DNA of 64,000 nt from Hymenobacter sp. HSC-4F20 (GTDB lineage: Bacteria; Bacteroidota; Bacteroidia; Cytophagales; Hymenobacteraceae). Positions 34,759-43,145 of the stretch are shown piece by piece; position 1 is the first letter of the stretch; each line of letters opens with the position of its first letter. The notes beneath the pieces were generated by a model. The model was given only the letters and a program-made list of their open reading frames with translations. It had not been told where the DNA came from and made no database searches. The stretch is taken from assembly GCF_019599275.1 (NCBI RefSeq), contig NZ_JAHZTD010000001.1:186001-250000 (forward strand), written 5' to 3'. The position numbers and the translations under genes were made by a program.

Positions 34759-36657
34759 CTACACAAACTCAGCCAGTTCCAGCCACCGTTCCCCTTTGGT
34801 ATCCAGGTCCTGGTCGGTGCGCTTGAGCTGGGCGGCCCAGTCGGCTAGCTCCTGGTGGGAGCCGGTGCCGGAGTTGAGCTTCTCGATAAGCTGCTGCTTG
34901 AGGGTTTCCAGCTGCTCTAGCTCCTTTTCCAGGGTTTCGTATTCTTTCTTTTCCGCGAAGGTAGCCTTGCGCTTGGCCGGGTTGGGCGCCGCTGCGGGGG
35001 TAGGCGGTGCGGCCACCGGCGCCGCCGATACCGTGCCTTTGGGCGGACGGGCAGCTGTTTCGGCGTCCTGCTCCTTCTGCCACTCGCGGTAGTCGGTGTA
35101 GTTGCCGGGGAACTGCCGGATTTTACCACCCGGTTCCAGCGCAAACACCTGCTCCACCAGCGCATCCATAAAGTACCGGTCGTGCGACACGATAATCAGG
35201 CAGCCCTGGAAATTGAGCAGGAAGTCTTCCAGAATGTTGAGCGTGATGATGTCGAGGTCGTTGGTCGGTTCGTCAAGAATCAGGAAGTTCGGATTCTTGA
35301 TAAGCACGCGCAGCAGCTGCAGGCGGCGCTTCTCGCCCCCGCTGAGCTTGCTGACCAGCGTGTACTGCTGAGCCGGCGGAAACTGGAAGTGCTGCAGAAA
35401 CTGCGAGGCCGTCACTTGGCTGCCATCGGCCATTTCTACTACCTCCGCTACCTCCTTCACAATGTCAATCACGCGCTGCGAAGGATCGAAGTCCAGCTCC
35501 GTTTGGGTGTAGTAACCGAACACGGTGGTCTGGCCGGCATCTACTACCCCCGAGTCGGGCGCGAGCTTACCCGTGAGCATGTTCAGCAGCGTGGATTTGC
35601 CGGCACCGTTGGGGCCTACCAGCCCGATGCGGTCCTTTTTCTTGAACACGTAGCTGAAATCATCCAGCACCACCTTGCCGCCAAACTGCTTGTGCAGGTG
35701 CTCTACCTCGATGATTTTGCCACCCTGGCGCGTGGTTTTCACCGACAGCTCCATTTCCGGGCCTTTTACGCGGCCCTTGGCTTTCTCCTGGGTTTCGTAG
35801 AAAGCGTCGATGCGGGCTTTTTGCTTGGTGCCGCGGGCCTGGGGCTGACGGCGCATCCACTCCAGCTCTTTGCGCAGCAGGTTGCGGGCCTTTTCCACCT
35901 CGGCGGTTTCCATTTGCTCCCGCTCCGATTTCTTTTCCACGAAGTAGGAGTAGTTGCCCTGGTAGCGGTGCACGCGGCCCTGGTCCAGCTCCACAATTTC
36001 GTTGGCTACCTTGTCCAGGAAATACCGGTCGTGGGTTACCATCAGCAGGGTGAGGGTAGGGGAGGCCAGCCGGTTTTCCAGCCACTCAATGGTAGCCAGG
36101 TCCAGGTGGTTGGTAGGCTCGTCGAGGATGAGCACATCAGGCTCCTCAATGAGCACGCGGGCCAGAGCCACGCGCTTGCGCTGCCCGCCCGAAAGCTTGC
36201 TTACGGGCCGCTCCAGTAAGTCGCCCAGAATGCCCAGGCGCCCCAGAATTTGTTTTACCTGTGCGTCGTAGTCCCAGGCATTATACGTGTCCATCAGCTC
36301 CATTACCCGCTGCAAGTCGGCGGGGGAGTGGTTGGGGTCATTGACGACGTGCTCGTAGTCGCGGATGGCGGCCAGGGTATCGTTTTGGCTGGCGAAGATG
36401 GTTTGCTCCACGTTCAGCGACTCATCGAACACCGGCTGCTGCCCCAGGAAGGACACCCGGATGTCTTTGCGCACGCTCACCTCGCCCGTGTCCGGCGGTT
36501 CCAACCCGGCCAGAATGCGCAGCAAGGTGGTTTTGCCCGAGCCGTTGATGCCCACCAGCGCTACGCGCTGCCCCTGTTGCAGCCCGAAGTTTAACTCCCG
36601 GAACAGCCACCGGTCGGCGTAATTTTTCGAAAGATTCTCAGCAGAAAGCAGATTCAT
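34759..36657 (-). CDS. ABC-F family ATPase (Uup-like)
   Basis: A soluble 632-residue protein with two ABC cassettes and no membrane domain. The first has GINGSGKTTLL and LSGGQRKRVALARVL with LDEPTNHLDL. The second has GPNGAGKSTLL and LSGGEKRRLQLLRVL with LDEPTNDLDI. Between them lies the ABC-F linker (RKELEWMRRQPQARGTKQKA). The C-terminal 80 residues form a coiled coil (KKEYETLEKELEQLETLKQQ), as in Uup. ABC-F proteins act on ribosomes; Uup also binds DNA junctions. A TACCTTTG element lies only 4 bases before the ATG. Confidence 0.95.
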   Translation of the reverse strand: MNLLSAENLSKNYADRWLFRELNFGLQQGQRVALVGINGSGKTTLLRILAGLEPPDTGEVSVRKDIRVSFLGQQPVFDESLNVEQTIFASQNDTLAAIRDYEHVVNDPNHSPADLQRVMELMDTYNAWDYDAQVKQILGRLGILGDLLERPVSKLSGGQRKRVALARVLIEEPDVLILDEPTNHLDLATIEWLENRLASPTLTLLMVTHDRYFLDKVANEIVELDQGRVHRYQGNYSYFVEKKSEREQMETAEVEKARNLLRKELEWMRRQPQARGTKQKARIDAFYETQEKAKGRVKGPEMELSVKTTRQGGKIIEVEHLHKQFGGKVVLDDFSYVFKKKDRIGLVGPNGAGKSTLLNMLTGKLAPDSGVVDAGQTTVFGYYTQTELDFDPSQRVIDIVKEVAEVVEMADGSQVTASQFLQHFQFPPAQQYTLVSKLSGGEKRRLQLLRVLIKNPNFLILDEPTNDLDIITLNILEDFLLNFQGCLIIVSHDRYFMDALVEQVFALEPGGKIRQFPGNYTDYREWQKEQDAETAARPPKGTVSAAPVAAPPTPAAAPNPAKRKATFAEKKEYETLEKELEQLETLKQQLIEKLNSGTGSHQELADWAAQLKRTDQDLDTKGERWLELAEFV

Positions 36658-36661
36658 ACCA

Positions 36662-36669
36662 CAAAGGTA
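36662..36669 (-). promoter_or_regulatory. Candidate -7 element (TACCTTTG) 4 bases before the ABC-F start
   Basis: On the minus strand TACCTTTG is followed by TGGT and the ATG. A perfect match to TAnnTTTG at this distance would give a leaderless mRNA. No TTG is seen 19 bases upstream. Confidence 0.45.
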
Positions 36670-36836
36670 CGAGTTGGTGGTTCAGTGATTTGGTGAAATA
36701 CTTGGTTTGACGTTCAGGTTGCGCCGTGGGTGGCAACCGAAGGAGCGTGTCTGTAGTAGTAACGCGAGTTAAGGCAGCAGACCTCTTTTTTACCTAGTAG
36801 CACCCTTTGCTCCACTCAGAACGGCGTATCGTCTAT

Positions 36837-38369
36837 TCACTGAATCCCCTTTTCATATACCCGGCACCGGAAGCGGCACTGCCGGAGCCGGGTACGCATA
36901 GGCGGCGTGAAGCCTTCGAAACCGTAGGCAGGTAGGGTGAGGAAATGCGGCCCGTCGAAGGTGAGGCGGTAGCCCGCAGGCGGACTGATAGGGTGGCAGC
37001 CGGCGCGCAGCAGAGGGTAGAGAAAAGTGCAGTTGAGCAGCACCAGTGCATCAGAGGGCGCGGTTGTAGAAGTGGCCGGCTGCCGCGGGGGCACCCGGTA
37101 GTTGAGCGTAGCGTTGAGTCCTCCCTCGTTCAGGTACCGTAGCGGGGCGGTACTGGTGGCGGGATGCGCGGCCAGCACGTCGCGCGGGTAAGCCAGGGCC
37201 AGGTAAGCTGGGGCGAAGCGGAGCAGCCCTATCAGTGCCACGCTACCTACTACCGCCGTGGCCGTAAGGTAGAGCCACCGGGGGCGCAGCAGGTGCAAGG
37301 CTGTGCCGGTGTACAAGGCCAGAAAGGGCAGAAAGAAATGCACCAGGCGGCCGTAAAAAACCAGATGGTGCGCAAAGTACCCCAGGCTGGCGTGCAGCAG
37401 CCAGGCCGCTACCGGAATCAGCGCGACAACCCGCGCAACTGGTGCCGCGTGGCGGGTTAGCAGGGCTACCACGCCGGGCAGTAACCCGAGCAGCAGCAGA
37501 ATGCCACTAGCACCCTCTACTTCCCAGAGGTAGCGCGGGACAAATGAAAAGCTCTCGGCAAATTCGCCCTGGGTAACGGTTGCCGACAGGTGCTGCAAGG
37601 TCCGCAGGTAGGAAATATGCCCATAGCGGGTCAGCAATTCCAGCGGAAGGATAACCCCTACGGCCCCCGCGCCCAAGCCCACCGCGGCGTTACGCCACTG
37701 GCCCCGAGAAGTTGTAAGGGCTAGTAACGTTGCCGGCAGCAAGGGAGCCATATAGTAGCCAGGGTAAATACCAAAGGCCAGCAGCCCCAGTGCCCCCGCC
37801 CACAAACCATTGTGCCCGGGGCCCCGCTGCAGGGCCCCGGGCCCGGAAAGCAGCACCAGCGCCAACAGCGTTACCCCCAGGGCCGTATCATAGGGGAGCA
37901 AGTGGCGTACATACAGGTTCGTGCTGCCAAGCGCGGAGTATACTAGCAGCACCGTAGCCGCCCCGGAGGTGGGCAGCCAGCGCCGGGCCAGCCGCCATAG
38001 CAACACCATATTCAGGAGCAGCACCAGCCAGTTCATCAGCTGGGGCAGGAGCAAAGAATCCGGGGAGGTGACCGGCAGCTGCCCGGTGCGTTCCAGGGCT
38101 ACCTGCGCGGCGGCCACGGGCAGGCGCAGCAGCGCATCGGCGGGGCGGCCCTGGGTGTTCGCTAGGTGAAGGCTGGCCTGCTCCGGATTGCCCGCCAGCA
38201 GGGCCCGCACAGCCTCAATAGATTTCAGGTGCCTTTCCTCATCGGGAAAAGACAGAGCGCCGCCGGCTTGTAGAGCCCACAGGCGAAATGCTAAGATTAA
38301 AGCCAGGGGCAGCCCCGGCCAAAGCAGCCAACTCCTAACAGGGCAGGTAGGAGCAAAGAATTTGGGCAT
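36837..38369 (-). CDS. Multi-spanning membrane protein, GT-C glycosyltransferase-like
   Basis: A 510-residue integral membrane protein with about ten predicted helices and a C-terminal periplasmic domain. After the first helix there is an acidic loop, LSFPDEERHLKSIEAVRALL, in the position where GT-C glycosyltransferases (Pmt/ArnT) hold their catalytic Asp. Later loops contain YVRHLLPYDTALGVTLLAL and GHISYLRTLQHLSATV. GT-C enzymes use polyprenyl-phosphate sugars outside the membrane. The family resemblance is by topology and loop only, so the activity is tentative. ATG 38369 is preferred to an in-frame TTG at 38387. Confidence 0.7.
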   Translation of the reverse strand: MPKFFAPTCPVRSWLLWPGLPLALILAFRLWALQAGGALSFPDEERHLKSIEAVRALLAGNPEQASLHLANTQGRPADALLRLPVAAAQVALERTGQLPVTSPDSLLLPQLMNWLVLLLNMVLLWRLARRWLPTSGAATVLLVYSALGSTNLYVRHLLPYDTALGVTLLALVLLSGPGALQRGPGHNGLWAGALGLLAFGIYPGYYMAPLLPATLLALTTSRGQWRNAAVGLGAGAVGVILPLELLTRYGHISYLRTLQHLSATVTQGEFAESFSFVPRYLWEVEGASGILLLLGLLPGVVALLTRHAAPVARVVALIPVAAWLLHASLGYFAHHLVFYGRLVHFFLPFLALYTGTALHLLRPRWLYLTATAVVGSVALIGLLRFAPAYLALAYPRDVLAAHPATSTAPLRYLNEGGLNATLNYRVPPRQPATSTTAPSDALVLLNCTFLYPLLRAGCHPISPPAGYRLTFDGPHFLTLPAYGFEGFTPPMRTRLRQCRFRCRVYEKGIQ

Positions 38370-38500
38370 AGAAGCTAAGTCGGACAAGCAGCCTGGCTAC
38401 AGTAGAAGCCGGGACCAAAGCGGCCCAGCTAGGCGCTGGGCTGAGGGAGCAAGTGTGGTTTCTACGTCCGCCACGTGCAGGCCGCGGCCACACTCGCCGT

Positions 38501-38734
38501 TTATATCACCCGGACCCGGTCGCGGTGGGTGTCATCGCGCAGGATTTCCAGCCCACGGTAGGCCAGAGGTCGGCCGGTGTTGTGAGTAAGCGAACCGCCG
38601 TCGGTGTGCAGGTGCGCTACGTCGAGAACCAGTTGGGTGTATTTCCGCTCTCCCAGTTCAATGGCAACCGGGTGGCCGTGGCTGGAGTCGAAGGTGGCCA
38701 GGGCTTGGTCAATTTCTTCCAGAATTCTGCTCAT
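38501..38734 (-). CDS. Small hypothetical protein
   Basis: A 77-residue protein (MSRILEEIDQALATF start) with helical N-terminus and a beta-like C-terminus (LAYRGLEILRDD). Sequence composition is protein-like and the start is a plain ATG; I know no family. It is 131 bases upstream of the GT-C-like gene on the same strand and might be co-transcribed with it. Confidence 0.55.
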   Translation of the reverse strand: MSRILEEIDQALATFDSSHGHPVAIELGERKYTQLVLDVAHLHTDGGSLTHNTGRPLAYRGLEILRDDTHRDRVRVI

Positions 38735-38895
38735 AGCTTAGGGTAGGACAAGTGAAGGCAGGAAATATAGGAAGTTGTTAGCACTGTAATAGTGCCATCC
38801 AGGCGTTATAATGTAATATTATAAGCCGCGGCCCGAGTTTTTCGGGAGCCCGCCCCCGTGCACGAGCCCCCGAACCCTCGTACCTTCGCCGGGCT

Positions 38896-39726
38896 ATGGC
38901 ATCAACTTCCCCTGACCTCACCGCGCGCCCCATCGGGGTTTTCGACAGCGGCATCGGCGGCCTCACCGTGGCCCGGGCCGTTAACCGGGTGCTACCCCAT
39001 GAGCGCCTGATTTACTTCGGCGACACGGCCCACCTGCCCTACGGCGACAAAAGCACCGCTGCCATCCAGGCGTATTCGGTTAAAATCTGCGACCTGTTGC
39101 TCAAGCAGCAGTGCAAAGTCATTCTAATTGCCTGCAACTCGGCCTCGGCAGCGGCTTACGAGCTGGTGCGCGAGTACGTGGGCTCCAAGGCCCGGGTGCT
39201 CAACGTCATCGACCCCATTGTGGCGCACGTGGGGCAGCAGTACGCCGGGCGGACGGTGGGCCTCATCGGTACTAAGCAAACCGTGAATAGCAACGTCTAC
39301 CGGAAGAAGATAGACGACCTGGATGCCGGGGTGCAACTGCAGAGCCTGGCTACCCCGCTGCTGGCTCCCATGATTGAGGAAGGCTTTTTCGAGAACAACA
39401 TCAGCGACAATATTATCCAAGCCTACCTGACCAACCCGGTGCTGGAGGGCATTGACGCGCTGGTGCTGGGCTGCACGCATTATCCGCTCATCAAGCGGCA
39501 AATTGCCGAGTTCTACCAGGGCCAGACGGAAGTGCTGGACGCCTCCGACGTGGTGGCGCTGCACGTGCAGCGCTACCTGGCCGAGCATAACCTGGCTGCG
39601 GCGCCCGGCGGGACGACGCCCGTTCATCATTTTTACGTGTCCGATTTTACCCGTTCTTTCGAGGACAGTACCCGTATCTTTTTCGGGCAGGAAGTACACC
39701 TGGAACACTACCCCCTGTGGGAGTAA
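38896..39726 (+). CDS. murI: Glutamate racemase
   Basis: A 276-residue racemase supplying D-glutamate for peptidoglycan. The two catalytic cysteines are C80 (LIACNSASAAA) and C193 (LGCTHYPLIK). IGVFDSGIGGLTVARAV with D17 and FGDTAHLPYGDKS form the rest of the site. Full length. A TACCTTCG (38881-38888), one base from the -7 consensus, lies 7 bases before the ATG. Confidence 0.97.
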   Translation: MASTSPDLTARPIGVFDSGIGGLTVARAVNRVLPHERLIYFGDTAHLPYGDKSTAAIQAYSVKICDLLLKQQCKVILIACNSASAAAYELVREYVGSKARVLNVIDPIVAHVGQQYAGRTVGLIGTKQTVNSNVYRKKIDDLDAGVQLQSLATPLLAPMIEEGFFENNISDNIIQAYLTNPVLEGIDALVLGCTHYPLIKRQIAEFYQGQTEVLDASDVVALHVQRYLAEHNLAAAPGGTTPVHHFYVSDFTRSFEDSTRIFFGQEVHLEHYPLWE

Positions 39727-39796
39727 GTACCCGTATAGCCGGGCGTTTTAATTCCCGTTTCCTGCTCACACGCATTATATTCCCAGCTTCTCAGCC

Positions 39797-40489
39797 ATGA
39801 ACAAACCCTACTACTCCCTCGGCGACTGGCGGCGCAACGTGCTGCTGGTGGCTGCCGCTACCAGCCTGGGCCTATTGCTGCCCGCCTGTTCCGGCAACTC
39901 CTCGGACCAGGCCGAAACCACCCAGGGCGACTGGGGAAACGCGGCCGATTCGTACTCGGAAGGCGTTATCACGGAAATGACCGAAGTAAAGCCCGGCGAG
40001 TGGAAAATCACCGCTGAGCGGCCGGCCGGTAAAGAGGAGGTGGCCGCCGTGCTCCATCATTTTGATGGCAAGGTGGACACCCTGCAGGGCCAGGCCCTGC
40101 AGCGCCAGATGCAGGAATACACGCGCGTAAATCCCGAAAACCGCGTGGGTGGCACTAGCATGATGGATATACTGATGTGGGGTGGCATCGGCTACATGGC
40201 CGGCCGCTTCCTGACGCCCAATGTAGGAGCCTATGCCAACCCCGGCCTGGTGCAGCAAAACAACGGCTGGCGCGCCCGGGTAGCGGATGAGCGGGACCGG
40301 GGCCGCAGCTTTTTCGGGCGGGGCTTTTCCGGCAGCCGCACCGCCAGTGGCTCCTCGGGCATCCGGCCCAGCACCACCGTTACGCGCAGTACCGGCTATG
40401 GGCGCAGCGGCATCCGGAGCAGTGCCCCCAGTTCCAGCCGCAGCTCAGGCTTCGGGAGCCGGGGCGGTTTCCGCGGGTTTGGAGGGTAG
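39797..40489 (+). CDS. YgiB-like lipoprotein with Gly/Ser/Arg-rich tail
   Basis: A 230-residue predicted lipoprotein; lipobox LPAC with Cys at 31. Residues 50-110 look globular. MMDILMWGGIGYMAGRFLTP around 117-136 is a hydrophobic glycine-zipper-like stretch. The last 70 residues are low-complexity Gly/Ser/Arg. This layout (lipobox, GYMxGR-like hydrophobic stretch, Ser/Thr/Arg/Gly tail) parallels E. coli YgiB (DUF1190), and the next gene is a YgiC-like ATP-grasp protein, as in the ygiBC operon. Overall sequence similarity is low, so homology is unproven. Confidence 0.72.
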   Translation: MNKPYYSLGDWRRNVLLVAAATSLGLLLPACSGNSSDQAETTQGDWGNAADSYSEGVITEMTEVKPGEWKITAERPAGKEEVAAVLHHFDGKVDTLQGQALQRQMQEYTRVNPENRVGGTSMMDILMWGGIGYMAGRFLTPNVGAYANPGLVQQNNGWRARVADERDRGRSFFGRGFSGSRTASGSSGIRPSTTVTRSTGYGRSGIRSSAPSSSRSSGFGSRGGFRGFGG

Positions 40490-40575
40490 GCAGGCCCAGC
40501 CTTGCGGTCTGCCCCTGCTACCTGTAACGCTCGGCAGTATACAAGCTAGTGCCAGCCTTTGATCGACGAAAAGAA

Positions 40576-41760
40576 ATGAAACAGCAAATTCAGTTGCTGC
40601 CCCTTACCGGAAATGTAGAGCCCGCCGTGCGGGCCCTGGGCTGGGAGTGGGCTGTGGAAGAAGCCTGCCAGAACTACGTAGCCCGCGAGGCCGTGCAGCT
40701 GCCCGAAGCCGCCGCCGACGAACTGCTGCAGGCCGCCGATACGCTCTACAACCTGCTGGTGCAAAGCATTCCGGACCCCATTCCGGACACGCTGCTGCGC
40801 GAGCTGGCCATTCCGGAGCTGTTGTGGGAAGCCGTGCGCCACTCCTGGAACGATGAGCGCCACTGGCACTTGTATGGCCGCTTCGATCTGGTGCAAACGC
40901 CCGACGGCCCCAAGCTGCTGGAGTTCAACGCCGACACAGCCACCAGCCTGCCCGAAACGGCGGTGGTGCAATGGGCCAGCCTCGTAGCAGCAGGCCTAAG
41001 CGAAGAGGAACGCCAAGCCAACGGTCTGTTCGAAGGGGTGCAGGCTCAGCTTGCCCAGTGGCTGGAACTCAACTCTGATCTGGAGCCTGGCCTTTTACTC
41101 CTACACCTGCCCGACAGCGCCGAGGATGCTACCAACTGCGCGGTGGTAGCCGAGGCCGCGCTGGAAGCTGGCTTCACGCACGTGCACATCTGCCCGGTTG
41201 ATGCCATGCAGGTAGCGGTGCAGGGTGAAGACCGGGGGGCCTGGGCCCAGACTGGTCCGGCGGAGTGGCAGCGCTTCAATTTCGTGTTTAAGCTGGTGCC
41301 CTGGGAATTGCTGGCCGAAGAAGAGCCCGACCTCACCCGCGACCTGACCAGCTTGCTCCGTAGCCGCGACGTCGTTATTGCCAACCCCGCGTACACGCTT
41401 CTTTTTCAGAGTAAAGCCGTGCTGGCCTGGCTCTGGCAATGCTTCCCCTACCACCCCTTGCTGCTGGAAACGTCCCGAACTGAATTGCTGGGCCGCCAAG
41501 TGCGCAAGCCGGTACTGGGCCGCGAAGGGCAGGATGTAACCGAACTGGGCGGCGCCCCTGGCACAGTGGCCCCCGCACCCGGCGACTATGCTGACCAGCC
41601 CGTCATCTACCAACGCTTCGCGGAGCTGCCCACCGATGCCGCTGGGCGGCTGTACCAGGCGGGCGTCTTCTGGGCCGGCAGTGGGTGCGCCCTGGGGTTC
41701 CGCCGGGAAGCCGGCTTCATTACCAACCTTTCCGAATTTGTTCCGCATGTGGTAGTATAA
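40576..41760 (+). CDS. Glutathionylspermidine synthase family ATP-grasp protein (YgiC/YjfC-like)
   Basis: A 394-residue ATP-grasp ligase related to the synthetase half of glutathionylspermidine synthase. Family signatures: the substrate and metal site GRFDLVQTPDGPKLLEFNAD (about 109-128) with TATSLPETAVVQW next, FNFVFKLVPWELL, NPAYTLLFQSKAVLAWLWQ, KPVLGREGQDV, and the C-terminal SGCALGFRREAGFITNLSEF. YgiC lacks proven spermidine-ligase activity and its product is unknown. ATG 40576 is preferred to an upstream in-frame GTG. It lies 86 bases after the lipoprotein gene. Confidence 0.92.
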   Translation: MKQQIQLLPLTGNVEPAVRALGWEWAVEEACQNYVAREAVQLPEAAADELLQAADTLYNLLVQSIPDPIPDTLLRELAIPELLWEAVRHSWNDERHWHLYGRFDLVQTPDGPKLLEFNADTATSLPETAVVQWASLVAAGLSEEERQANGLFEGVQAQLAQWLELNSDLEPGLLLLHLPDSAEDATNCAVVAEAALEAGFTHVHICPVDAMQVAVQGEDRGAWAQTGPAEWQRFNFVFKLVPWELLAEEEPDLTRDLTSLLRSRDVVIANPAYTLLFQSKAVLAWLWQCFPYHPLLLETSRTELLGRQVRKPVLGREGQDVTELGGAPGTVAPAPGDYADQPVIYQRFAELPTDAAGRLYQAGVFWAGSGCALGFRREAGFITNLSEFVPHVVV

Positions 41761-41783
41761 TGCGGGCCTGCGCCTGATGCCCT

Positions 41784-41812
41784 AACGCCCTGCTAGCGCC
41801 TAGCAGGGCGTT
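41784..41812 (+). terminator. Rho-independent terminator
   Basis: A 13-bp stem (41784-41796 and 41800-41812) with a CGC loop and three T at its base, 24 bases after the YgiC-like stop codon. Confidence 0.82.
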
Positions 41813-42036
41813 TCTGTTGGCAAGGAGAGGCAGATGAGACAGATAAGTTATGTTTGAAATATAGTATGTTATATATACGGCTTGATTACTTGCATTATTT
41901 TTCTAAATAATTATATTTATGCCGTTAAACTGGTAGCAGACCTTTGGGTGGCTACTTGGCCTCCCATTCCTCTTCTTTTCGTTCGCAACGTGGCCTCTTG
42001 GTTGTGTAGCGTCCCTCGTGTTTACCGCATATTCCT

Positions 42037-42645
42037 ATGGCAACCGCTCCCAAATCTGGCCAGGCCAGCGCGCCACCCAAGCTCATCTTTTGGTGGCGTC
42101 CGTGGTTGATGGGGTTAAGCTGCTGGCTCTTGCTGTGCCTGGTGGTCCCGGCCGCGCAGGCCCAGACTTCTCCCAAGCCCGCCGGCAAGCCCAAAGCCCC
42201 CAAAGAATCGGAAGCCGCTCCGCTTTCCGCCAAGAAGCTGGAAGAGGCCCTGCAACTGCTGCTGAAAGCTACCACCGACTCCGCCCAGAATCAGCAGCGC
42301 CGACAGTTCCGGCCTACTGAAATTGAAGGGCTGGTAATGGACCAGACTATTACCAAAGTCGGTCATGACTTTTACGACGAGTTCTTCACCAAGTGGGAAG
42401 CGCCCCCCGACATTGGCGACTTTACCATTGTCATTCGGGAAAAGCCGGCCCGGGGCACCAGCACGCTCATTTCTGTAGAAGTCAACGAGAGCGAATTGCT
42501 GGAGCTGCCCCTGCAGCCCAAAGCCGAGGCCATCGAAGAAATGGCCGCCTACGCTCTGGAAGTAGCTGGGGGCTTTCTACTGCAAGCCCGCAACGAAAGC
42601 AAACAGCTGGAGCGCGGGGGCCGCGTGCCCTTGGAAGTGTTCTAA
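42037..42645 (+). CDS. csgE: Curli assembly protein CsgE
   Basis: A 202-residue periplasmic protein that guides curlin subunits to the CsgG pore. A long N-terminal segment ends in a signal peptide (LSCWLLLCLVVPAAQAQ, to about residue 44), and a Pro/Lys/Ala-rich linker follows. The CsgE core begins near 88: IEGLVMDQTITKVGHDFYDE, FFTKWEAP, FTIVIREKPARGTSTLISVE. First gene of the csgEFG set; csgF starts 30 bases later. The 276-base upstream region is AT-rich and holds no promoter I can call firmly. Confidence 0.94.
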   Translation: MATAPKSGQASAPPKLIFWWRPWLMGLSCWLLLCLVVPAAQAQTSPKPAGKPKAPKESEAAPLSAKKLEEALQLLLKATTDSAQNQQRRQFRPTEIEGLVMDQTITKVGHDFYDEFFTKWEAPPDIGDFTIVIREKPARGTSTLISVEVNESELLELPLQPKAEAIEEMAAYALEVAGGFLLQARNESKQLERGGRVPLEVF

Positions 42646-42675
42646 TCTGCTACCTCACCCTTTAATCTTTTTTGT

Positions 42676-43122
42676 ATGACCAAGTATATACTGCGCGTTG
42701 TGTTGCTGGTAATTCTGGGCCTGGGCTCACACGCCGCCTTGGCGCAAGACTTCGTGTACGAACCCAAGAATCCTTCGTTTGGGGGAGGCAACACCTTCAA
42801 CTACGCGTGGCTGCTCAGCTCCGCTCAGGCGCAGAACACCATCGACGACCCCGCCGCGGCTACGGCCACCAATCCGTTTCAGCAGGACCCACTTAGGCAA
42901 TTCGAGCAAAACCTGAACCAGCAGATTTTGGGGCAGTTGGCCCAGCGCCTGGTCGGCAACCAGTTTGGCAGTAGTAGTAACGGGCAAGGGGGGCTACAGG
43001 CGGGCAATTACACGGTAGGCTCCTACCAAATCAACGTGGTGCCTTCCAACGGAGGATTCTCCATCCAGATTACCGACACCAGCACCGGTAACCAAACCAC
43101 AGTAACCGTTCCCTATTTTTAA
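42676..43122 (+). CDS. csgF: Curli assembly protein CsgF
   Basis: A 148-residue secreted protein that plugs and extends the CsgG pore and anchors curlin nucleation. Signal peptide to about residue 23 (LGLGSHAALAQ). The pore-binding N-terminal strand DFVYEPKNPSFGGGNTFNYA follows at once, as in all CsgF. The C-terminus VGSYQINVVPSNGGFSIQIT and TSTGNQTTVTVPYF forms the surface domain. It is tightly spaced with csgE and csgG. Confidence 0.95.
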   Translation: MTKYILRVVLLVILGLGSHAALAQDFVYEPKNPSFGGGNTFNYAWLLSSAQAQNTIDDPAAATATNPFQQDPLRQFEQNLNQQILGQLAQRLVGNQFGSSSNGQGGLQAGNYTVGSYQINVVPSNGGFSIQITDTSTGNQTTVTVPYF

Positions 43123-43145
43123 TTCCGTTGCCGGAAGGCTACCCC

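Noticed and set aside
35182..36219. Plus-strand open frame (345 codons) opposite the ABC-F gene
   Set aside because: Shadow; the minus strand holds two complete ABC cassettes.
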